A DNA stretch of 64,000 nt from Myxococcales bacterium (GTDB lineage Bacteria > Myxococcota_A > Polyangia > Polyangiales > Ga0077539), in the NCBI GenBank assembly GCA_030652255.1, contig JAUSAZ010000011.1, forward strand, positions 1 through 64,000. The letters run 5' to 3'. Below are positions 34,234 to 40,603 of this stretch, one piece after another; position 1 is the stretch's first letter, and each line of letters begins with the position of its first letter. The position numbers and the translations under genes are program-made. A model generated the notes under the pieces. It was given only the letters and a program-made list of their open reading frames with translations, searched no databases and was not told where the DNA came from.

Positions 34234-34355
34234 GGAAGGTGGTGGGGCCTCTGGTGGGAGGTGGACGGTCGGGAGAAGGGCCGGGCGGGATAGCAAAGCC
34301 CCTTCGCCGCGGCAACACCCCGCCTCGCGGTTGTGCGCTAGTGTCGCTGGCACCG

Positions 34356-34712
34356 ATGCGCGCACGCTGGATCGTCCTCGCCCTGTGCTTCTGCCTCGTG
34401 GGCGCGCTGCTCGCGCTGCGCCCCTCCCCCGTCGACGCCCAGCACACCGGCGGCAGCTTCGGCGGCTCGCGCTGGGGCAGTGGCGGCGGCGGGAGCCCGG
34501 CGCCCACCAAGACCTGGGGCCAGAAGACCGGCGGCGTGTCGCGGCCCTCGTCCTGGGGCAGCACCTACGACCCCGACCGCAACCGCCGCCCGCGCTACAA
34601 CGGCGGGTCGCAGGGCGGCGGCGGCGAGTGCGCGGCCTCGCTGGCGATGATGACCATCGGGCTCGTCGGCGGCCTCGTCGTGGGCCGGAGAGAGCGCCGC
34701 AAGCGGCCGTAG
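34356..34712 (+). CDS. Small exported protein with C-terminal membrane anchor
   Basis: A 118-aa protein: signal peptide (LALCFCLVGALLALRPSPVDA), then a Gly/Ser/Trp-rich body (GGSFGGSRWGSGGGG), then a C-terminal hydrophobic segment (SLAMMTIGLVGGLVVG) and an Arg-rich tail (RRERRKRP). The hydrophobic-then-basic end resembles sorting tails that are cleaved or retained in the envelope. The start is ATG 34356. It precedes the Nudix gene by 29 bases. Confidence 0.7.
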   Translation: MRARWIVLALCFCLVGALLALRPSPVDAQHTGGSFGGSRWGSGGGGSPAPTKTWGQKTGGVSRPSSWGSTYDPDRNRRPRYNGGSQGGGGECAASLAMMTIGLVGGLVVGRRERRKRP

Positions 34713-34741
34713 AGGCTGCTACACCACCACGCAACACCCCC

Positions 34742-35353
34742 GTGGCCCTCTCCCTCGACCGCGTCGCCCGCGCCCTCGCCGCCTCCCCCGCTCGCTGGAC
34801 CTACGAGGGCGACGTGCGCTGGCGCGCCGCCGTGGCGGTGATCCTGCGCGAGCGCGCCGGCGCGGTCGAGGTGCTGGTCATCCGCCGGGCCGAGCGCGTG
34901 GGCGACCGCTGGTCGGGCCACGCGGCGCTCCCGGGCGGCAAGGTGAGCGCGGCCGACGCCACCATCGACGACACGGCGCTGCGGGAGACCCTGGAGGAGG
35001 TCGGGCTCGACCTGCGGGCCCTCGGCGCCCGACGGCTGGGGCAGCTCGACGACCACCCCTCCCTCGAGCAGCGCCGCTGGGCGCGCTTCACCGTCGTGCC
35101 CGTGGTGTACGCCATCGAGGGCGACCCCCCGTTGGTGCTCGACGCGCGCGAGGTGGCCGAGGCCATGTGGGTGCCCCTCGACGAGGTGCGCCGAACGCAG
35201 GCGTCGATGCTGTGGTGGTTCCGGCCGGTGAAGGCCATCCCGGTGAAGCTCCCGATGCGACTGCCGCGGTGGCAGTGGCGCGGGCTCACCATCTGGGGCC
35301 TGACCTACGGGATGCTGCGGGAGCTCATGGACCGCACCGACGGGGCGCCCTGA
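34742..35353 (+). CDS. Nudix hydrolase, CoA pyrophosphatase-like
   Basis: A 203-aa protein. The Nudix motif is LPGGKVSAADATIDDTALRE followed by TLEEVGL, with the REx2EE core intact. The preceding LVIRRAERVGDRWSGHAALPGGK matches the NudL/NUDT8 (CoA pyrophosphatase) subgroup. The classic E of GX5E is absent in this layout, as in other NudL-type proteins. It may hydrolyse CoA or similar nucleotide diphosphates. GTG 34742 gives the right N-terminal length for the family. It ends 47 bases before the convergent Asp-rich protein. Confidence 0.82.
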   Translation: MALSLDRVARALAASPARWTYEGDVRWRAAVAVILRERAGAVEVLVIRRAERVGDRWSGHAALPGGKVSAADATIDDTALRETLEEVGLDLRALGARRLGQLDDHPSLEQRRWARFTVVPVVYAIEGDPPLVLDAREVAEAMWVPLDEVRRTQASMLWWFRPVKAIPVKLPMRLPRWQWRGLTIWGLTYGMLRELMDRTDGAP

Positions 35354-35356
35354 CCT

Positions 35357-35387
35357 TTACCGGGATCGGTAAGGCCCGGGGCCCCGG
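35357..35387. terminator. Convergent terminator hairpins
   Basis: TTACCG-GGAT-CGGTAA (35357-35372) is a perfect 6-bp stem with 4-base loop. It is followed by CCGGGGCCCCGG (35376-35387), a 12-bp palindrome. They fill the 47-base gap between the convergent Nudix and Asp-rich-protein genes, and suit a two-way terminator. Confidence 0.5.
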
Positions 35388-35400
35388 TGGCGGGTTCAGG

Positions 35401-38400
35401 TCACTTCTTGGAGGGGGAGGAGGAGCGGCGGCGGCGGCGGATCGAGGGGATCGCCACCGCGAGGGCGCCGAGGCAGAGCGCCGCGAGGCCCGGGGCGTCG
35501 GTGGCGCCCGGGTTGACCGAGCACGCGAAGCCGTCGCCCGCGTAGGAGTAGCGCGCGGCCTGGGGGCCCGCGTCGCCCATGCCCGCGTCGGTCACGCCGG
35601 CGTCGGAGGCGGCCACGCAGCGGCCCGCGGTGGTGTCGCACACCGGGAGGCCCGGGTCGGTGCAGTTGGCGTTCGCCATCGCCGACGGGAGCATCGCGTT
35701 GATGCGGTTGGCGCCGTCCTCGCGGGCGTCGCTGTCGGGCAGGCAGTCGTTGTCCGAGTCCCGGTCGAGGAAGTCGGGGTTGTCCGACGCGCCGTCGGTG
35801 TTCGCCGGGTTGGTGGGGTCGGCGCCCGCCTCGTCGCGGTCGAGGTCGCCGTCGCCGTCGGCGTCGGTGTCCCGGTACGAGGGGTTGCCGTCCATGTCGA
35901 CGTCGTCGTCCGTCGTCGGGTCGAGCATGCGCTCGACGCGGGTCGGGATGGTGTCGTTGTCGTCGTCCGGATCGAGGTAGTCCGGGTTGTCGGTCATGTC
36001 CGTGTTGCGGGGCGACGCGAAGCCGCCGCCGCCGAGCTCGTCACGGGTCGGCACCGTGTCGTTGTCGTCGTCGGGGTCGTTGGCGTCGATCATCCCGTCC
36101 ATGTCCGAGTCGCGCGGGGTGGTGGTGCCCCCCGGGCCGAGCTCGTCGCCGTCGCGGATGGAGTCGCCGTCCGTGTCGGGGTTGTCGGGGTTGGTCCCGA
36201 TGCGGGTCTCGACCGCGTCGGGGATGCCGTCGCCGTCGCGGTCGCCCGCGGCGCCGCAGTTGCCCGTGAGGCGGTTGCACACCATCCCCATGGTGCAGTT
36301 GTTGTTGGCGTCCACCGAGGGGGCCATGGCGTTGGTGCGGTTGGGGCCGTCCTCGCGCGGGTCGTTGTCGGGCACGCAGTCGTTGTCCGAGTCGCGGTCG
36401 AGGAAGTCCGGCCCGTCGACGCTGCCCGTGGGCATGTCGGTGTTGACCGGCGTGGCGGGCATCGGGCCCACCTCGTCGCGGTCGAGGTCCATGTCACCGT
36501 CCGAGTCGAGGTCGCGGTAGGACGGCGTGCCGTCCATGTCGAAGTCGTCGTCGGGCGTCGGGTCGAGCATGCGCTCGACGCGCGTCGGGATGGTGTCGTT
36601 GTCGTCGTCCGGATCGAGCCAGTCCGGGTTGTCCATCGTGTCGGTGTTGCGCGGCATGGCGAAGCCGCCGGGGCCCAGCTCGTCGCGCGTCGGCACGGTG
36701 TCGTTGTCGTCGTCGGGGTCGAGCGGGTCGATCATCCCGTCCATGTCCGAGTCGCGCGGGGTGGTGGTGCCCCCCGGGCCGAGCTCGTCGCCGTCGCGGA
36801 TGGAGTCGCCGTCCGTGTCGGGGTTGTCGGGGTTGGTCCCGATCATGGTCTCGGTGTCGTTCGGGATGCCGTCGCCGTCGCGGTCGCCGCCGCCGGGGGC
36901 GGTGCCGCAGACGCCGGTCATGCGGTTGCACACCATCCCCATGCCGCAGTTGGCGTTGGGGTCGAGCGACGGGCGCGCCGGGTCGACGCGGGCCGCGCCG
37001 TCCTCGCGCGGGTCGTTGTCGGGCACGCAGTCGTTGTCCGAGTCGCGGTCGAGGAAGTCCGGGCCGTCGGTGCTGCCCGCGGCCATGTCGCTGTTGACCG
37101 GGGTCATCGGCGAGGAGCCCGCCTCGTCGCGGTCGAGGTCCATGTCCCCGTCCGAGTCGAGGTCGCGGTAGGACGGCGTGCCGTCCATGTCGAAGTCGCG
37201 GCCCATCGAGCCGTCGCGCGCCTGCTCGACGGCGGTCGGGATGGTGTCGTTGTCGTCGTCCGGGTCGAGCCAGTCGGGGTTGTCGACCGTGTCGGTGTTG
37301 CGCGGCGCGGCAAACCCGCCCGGGCCCAGCTCGTCGCGGGTGGGCACCGTGTCGTTGTCGTCGTCGATGTCGCGGTAGTCGGGCTCGGCGTCGCCGTCCG
37401 TGTTGCGCGGGCTCATCGCCCCGCCGGTGCCGAGCTCGTTGATGGTCGGGATGCCGTCGCCGTCGTCGTCGGGTTCGCGGAAGTCCGGCGTGCCGTCCAT
37501 GTCCGAGTCGCGCGTCGGCCCCTCGGTGAGGTCGGGGATGCTGTCCCCGTCCGTGTCGAGGGTGGTGCAGGCCATCGGGCTCACGGCCTGGAAGCGGATG
37601 CCGTCGATGGCGAAGTCGTTGCCGCGGTCCGTCGGCTCGTTGTCGACCACGCGGAACACCGCGGAGCCCGAGCGCGTCGCGCGGTGGATGCCGCCCACGA
37701 AGTCCCAGAACATGACCTCGCCGTCCGAGGGTCGGAGCCGGAGCTCCGGGGTCACCGGGGTGCCGTCGACGGTGATCACGAGGCGGGCGGTGAGCTGGCC
37801 TCTCGGGATGTTCTCGCCGCCCCAGTCGGCGACGTTGAACTGCACCACGTAGTCGCGGCCCGACTCGATGAGGATGTTGGCCTGGTAGGCCGTGCGCACG
37901 CCGATGCCGTTGAAGAGCGCCGCGAAGCCGTCGCCGTTGGCGTCCGCCCAGCGCACGCCGCCGAAGGGCGTGAACACGCCGTTCCACCCGGAGGGGTTGT
38001 TGGTGACGGTGAAGTTTCCCTCCGGCCCGCCGCCGCCGTACCCGCTGGTGAGGTTGCGCGAGTCGTCGAAGGTGTAGTCCGAAGTGAAGCCCACCCGGCC
38101 CATGACGAAGTCGCCGTTGGGGGCGAGGTTGTTGGTGGTCTCGCGGCACCCGTAGCCGAACTCCACCCGGCACGCCGCGCTGCAGCCGTCGTTGTCGCGG
38201 GCGTTGCCGTCGTCGCACTCCTCGCGAAAGGTCCCCGCGCCAGCGCGGATGGAGTCGCCGCAGAGCGCCACGCAGCTGGCGCCCGGGGTGGCGCACCGGA
38301 AGCCCGGCTCGAGGATGCAGGTGGTGCCACAGCCGTCGCCGCCCGCGCGGTTGCCGTCGTCACAGGTCTCGCCCGCGTTGACCACGCCGTTGCCGCAGGT

Positions 38401-38490
38401 GATCGGCTGGGCGAACACAGCCGTCGGAGCGAGCAGGGCGATGACGCCCGCAAGTCCCCAGTGCCATCGGTGAAATCGTCGTCTCTTCAC
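35401..38490 (-). CDS. Large Asp-rich repeat surface protein with MYXO-CTERM-like tail
   Basis: A 1029-aa exported protein. GTG 38490 has TTGGAGG upstream and begins a signal (AGVIALLAPTAVFA). Two DUF4215-like Cys modules (CGNGVVNAGETCDDGNRAGG; CGDSIRAGAGTFREECDDGN) come first. A beta domain (residues ~130-335) follows that resembles a carbohydrate-binding jellyroll. The bulk (340-960) is thrombospondin type 3/calcium-loop-like Asp runs (DPDDDNDT, DSDMDGT). These are arranged as three long repeats with a DNA period near 640 bases. The tail is a Cys (ACSVNPG), a hydrophobic segment and RRRRR, matching MYXO-CTERM sorting. Calcium-dependent rigidity on the surface is the likely role (inference). 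Confidence 0.88.
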   Translation of the reverse strand: MKRRRFHRWHWGLAGVIALLAPTAVFAQPITCGNGVVNAGETCDDGNRAGGDGCGTTCILEPGFRCATPGASCVALCGDSIRAGAGTFREECDDGNARDNDGCSAACRVEFGYGCRETTNNLAPNGDFVMGRVGFTSDYTFDDSRNLTSGYGGGGPEGNFTVTNNPSGWNGVFTPFGGVRWADANGDGFAALFNGIGVRTAYQANILIESGRDYVVQFNVADWGGENIPRGQLTARLVITVDGTPVTPELRLRPSDGEVMFWDFVGGIHRATRSGSAVFRVVDNEPTDRGNDFAIDGIRFQAVSPMACTTLDTDGDSIPDLTEGPTRDSDMDGTPDFREPDDDGDGIPTINELGTGGAMSPRNTDGDAEPDYRDIDDDNDTVPTRDELGPGGFAAPRNTDTVDNPDWLDPDDDNDTIPTAVEQARDGSMGRDFDMDGTPSYRDLDSDGDMDLDRDEAGSSPMTPVNSDMAAGSTDGPDFLDRDSDNDCVPDNDPREDGAARVDPARPSLDPNANCGMGMVCNRMTGVCGTAPGGGDRDGDGIPNDTETMIGTNPDNPDTDGDSIRDGDELGPGGTTTPRDSDMDGMIDPLDPDDDNDTVPTRDELGPGGFAMPRNTDTMDNPDWLDPDDDNDTIPTRVERMLDPTPDDDFDMDGTPSYRDLDSDGDMDLDRDEVGPMPATPVNTDMPTGSVDGPDFLDRDSDNDCVPDNDPREDGPNRTNAMAPSVDANNNCTMGMVCNRLTGNCGAAGDRDGDGIPDAVETRIGTNPDNPDTDGDSIRDGDELGPGGTTTPRDSDMDGMIDANDPDDDNDTVPTRDELGGGGFASPRNTDMTDNPDYLDPDDDNDTIPTRVERMLDPTTDDDVDMDGNPSYRDTDADGDGDLDRDEAGADPTNPANTDGASDNPDFLDRDSDNDCLPDSDAREDGANRINAMLPSAMANANCTDPGLPVCDTTAGRCVAASDAGVTDAGMGDAGPQAARYSYAGDGFACSVNPGATDAPGLAALCLGALAVAIPSIRRRRRSSSPSKK
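36085..36843 (-). repeat. Recently homogenised 642-base internal repeat in the Asp-rich gene
   Basis: Bases 36085-36201 recur identically at 36727-36843 (117 bases, offset 642, i.e. 214 codons). Flanking parts of the repeats have already diverged, which suggests recent gene conversion or duplication. The offset keeps the reading frame. Confidence 0.8.
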
Positions 38491-38574
38491 GCTTGAAGCC
38501 TCCAAAAGCGATGTTGCGCTGCCCTCTACGAGAACACAACGCACATCTCCCCCGCCAATGACTGGCAACGGCTG

Positions 38575-39882
38575 TCAGGAATTCGCGCCGCGGCGGGCGC
38601 GTCGGCGGCGTCCGGAGAGGGCGATCCCGAGGGCCAGGAGCCCGAGCCCGGCGCGCCCGGGACGGGCCCCCGCGCGGCAGCCGCAGCCGTCGGGCGGCGG
38701 CGTCGGCGCGACGGCGGGGCCGCGGTCGGTCGAGGCGTCGAGAGGGGTCGGGGGGACGAGCGTGCGCCGCACGACGCTCCACCGGCTGGGGCACACGTCG
38801 CGAGAGAGGGTCCCGGCGGGGCAGCGCGGGGGCGGGCCGCCGAGCTCCGAGGCCCGGAGCGCCGTCTCGAAGGGCCCGTCGCCGTCGCCGCGCAGCACCA
38901 GCGGGCCGCCCGGCGCGAAGGCCCGGCAGGCCCAGAGCGCCCCGTCGCTGTAGCGCAGGCAGTCCACCGGATCGTCGGAGAGGCGCTGCGGGGCGGCGCC
39001 GTCGACCGAGCGCCACACGCCGTCCTCGGGCCCGCCGGCCCACACCCGACGGCCGTCGTCGGAGAGGGCGAAGCCGCGCATCGGGCCGCGGGTGCGCAGC
39101 ACGTCGTGGAGGGTCTCGCCGCCGTCGTCGCTGCGGAAGAGCACCCCGGCGCCTTCCGCCGAGCCGCCGTCCATCTCGCTGCTCGCCGCGGTGGCGCGGA
39201 GGTACAGCACCTCCGGGCGGCGCCCGTCGACGCCGGAGACGTACACCCCCGTGGCCCCGCCGAAGCGCGCGCCCGCCAGGGCCCAGCGGGCGCCGCCGTC
39301 GACGCTGCGGAAGAGCAGCGGCGAGCCGTCGACGTTGCGGGTGCCGCTCGCATAGAGACGCGACGGGTCGGAGCCCGCCACCTCGATGGTCTGGAGCACC
39401 ACGCCCGGGATGGGATCGCCCACGAAGTCGAAGGTGAGGCCGTTGTCCGTCGAGCGGGCGACGCGCGAGTCGGGCTGCGCGCTGCGGGTCACCGCGATGG
39501 CCCAGGTGACGCGGCCGTCGGGCGACGACGCGAGGTCCTTGATGGTGAAGGATTCGAGGTCGGGCTGGCGGCGGAAGGTGCAGCCGTTGCGGGTGGTGAC
39601 CAGGCCGTCCTCGAGGGCCACGAGCAGCGTGCCGTCGGCGGCGTAGCTGAGCGGCGGGTCATACCCGTCACCGTATTGCAGGGCGTCCTCGCACCAGTAC
39701 TCCCAGCGGCTCCCGCGGTCGACGCTCACCATCAGCCCGAAGGTGGCGCGCACGACCATGAGGTCGCCGTTGGGCCGCGGGGCCTGGTGGAATTCCTGTG
39801 CGCGGGGGAAGCGACCGTTGCCGAAGGCGGCGGTGGTCGCGAGGAGGGACAGCGCGGTCGCGAGGACGGCGCGGCGGATCAC
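38575..39882 (-). CDS. BNR/VPS10-type propeller protein with MYXO-CTERM-like tail
   Basis: A 435-aa exported protein. It has a signal (AVLATALSLLATTAAFG), then repeated SxDxGxxW motifs of the BNR/sialidase-like or VPS10 type (VSVDRGSRWEYW, STDNGLTFDFV, SVDGGARWALAG, SDDGGETLHDV), forming a propeller. The C-terminus has GCGCRAGA, a hydrophobic stretch and RRRRARRG, a MYXO-CTERM-like sorting tail with paired Cys. GTG 39882 overlaps the stop of the A-type carrier gene (GTGA), so a secreted protein is coupled to a cytoplasmic Fe-S protein, which is odd. No catalytic residues of a sialidase are identifiable. Confidence 0.8.
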   Translation of the reverse strand: MIRRAVLATALSLLATTAAFGNGRFPRAQEFHQAPRPNGDLMVVRATFGLMVSVDRGSRWEYWCEDALQYGDGYDPPLSYAADGTLLVALEDGLVTTRNGCTFRRQPDLESFTIKDLASSPDGRVTWAIAVTRSAQPDSRVARSTDNGLTFDFVGDPIPGVVLQTIEVAGSDPSRLYASGTRNVDGSPLLFRSVDGGARWALAGARFGGATGVYVSGVDGRRPEVLYLRATAASSEMDGGSAEGAGVLFRSDDGGETLHDVLRTRGPMRGFALSDDGRRVWAGGPEDGVWRSVDGAAPQRLSDDPVDCLRYSDGALWACRAFAPGGPLVLRGDGDGPFETALRASELGGPPPRCPAGTLSRDVCPSRWSVVRRTLVPPTPLDASTDRGPAVAPTPPPDGCGCRAGARPGRAGLGLLALGIALSGRRRRARRGANS

Positions 39883-40202
39883 ACCGAGAAGGAACTCCCG
39901 CAGCCGCAGGTGCCCTTCACGTTGGGGTTGCCGAACTTGAAGCCGGCGCCGGAGAGCGACTCCACGTAGTCGATCTCGGTGTTCTCCAGGTACTGGATGG
40001 AGAGCGGGTCGACGAAGAGCTGGATGCCGAGGCACTCCACGACCTGGTCCATGTCCGTGGGCTTCTCGTCGAAGTACAGGTCGTACTGGAAGCCCGAGCA
40101 CCCGCCGCCCTTGACCTGGAGCCGAAGCCCCTGGCCCTCCAGACCCTCCGCCTTGGCGATCTCCTTGACCTTGTTCGCAGCGATCTCGGTGAGCGTGATC
40201 AT
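39879..40202 (-). CDS. A-type Fe-S carrier (IscA/ErpA/HesB family)
   Basis: A 107-aa cytoplasmic protein that receives and delivers Fe-S clusters. The three Cys of the family are visible: Cys in GGGCSGFQY, and the CGCG pair in GTCGCGSSFSV. It starts MITLTEIAANKVKEI and ends CGSSFSV, the standard length. I use the family name, not a single gene symbol, because IscA and ErpA cannot be separated here. ATG 40202 has AGGAG upstream. It follows the 2Fe-2S ferredoxin gene by 110 bases. Confidence 0.93.
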   Translation of the reverse strand: MITLTEIAANKVKEIAKAEGLEGQGLRLQVKGGGCSGFQYDLYFDEKPTDMDQVVECLGIQLFVDPLSIQYLENTEIDYVESLSGAGFKFGNPNVKGTCGCGSSFSV

Positions 40203-40312
40203 CGTCTGTACTCCTCGTACCCGGCGGCCGTGTCTGCGCCCGCCAGGGTTGAGGGGGTTCTAACGCACGCCCTGCGCACGGTCCAGCGAGGGCGCCACCG
40301 CCCAGCCAGCCA

Positions 40313-40603
40313 TCACAGCACCCGCAGCCGCACCACGCCGCTCCCGGGGCCGATGCGCAGCTGGCACCCGAGGCGCACCGAGGGCCGCTCCTTCAGGTAC
40401 GTGAGCAGCTCTTCCTCCCAGTCGGTGCGGGGCTCGCAGAGGTCCATGCCCTCGGTCACCTCCAGCCGGCAGATGCCGCAGTTGGCGTGCCTGCACGAGA
40501 ACGGCACCCCCGCCCGGATGTCCCGGTCGCAGGCCTCCAGCACCGACACCCCATCGGGGTAGTCGACCTCGAAGCCCGTGCGCTCGAAGACCAGCCTCGG
40601 CAT
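40313..40603 (-). CDS. 2Fe-2S ferredoxin
   Basis: A 96-aa electron carrier. The plant/adrenodoxin-type cluster motif is CRHANCGIC with the fourth Cys in RLGCQL; the conserved spacing C-x4-C-x2-C...C is intact. ATG 40603 directly follows the stop of the 974-aa lipoprotein gene (TAGATG), so both are in one transcript and translation is likely coupled. Its partner enzyme is not obvious here. The A-type Fe-S carrier lies downstream. Confidence 0.93.
   Translation of the reverse strand: MPRLVFERTGFEVDYPDGVSVLEACDRDIRAGVPFSCRHANCGICRLEVTEGMDLCEPRTDWEEELLTYLKERPSVRLGCQLRIGPGSGVVRLRVL

Noticed and set aside
35167..38496. Plus-strand ORF of 1109 codons rich in Val/Gly/Arg
   Set aside because: It is the exact antisense of the Asp-rich repeat gene, whose signal peptide, RBS and sorting tail are convincing. 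Repeat-driven shadow.
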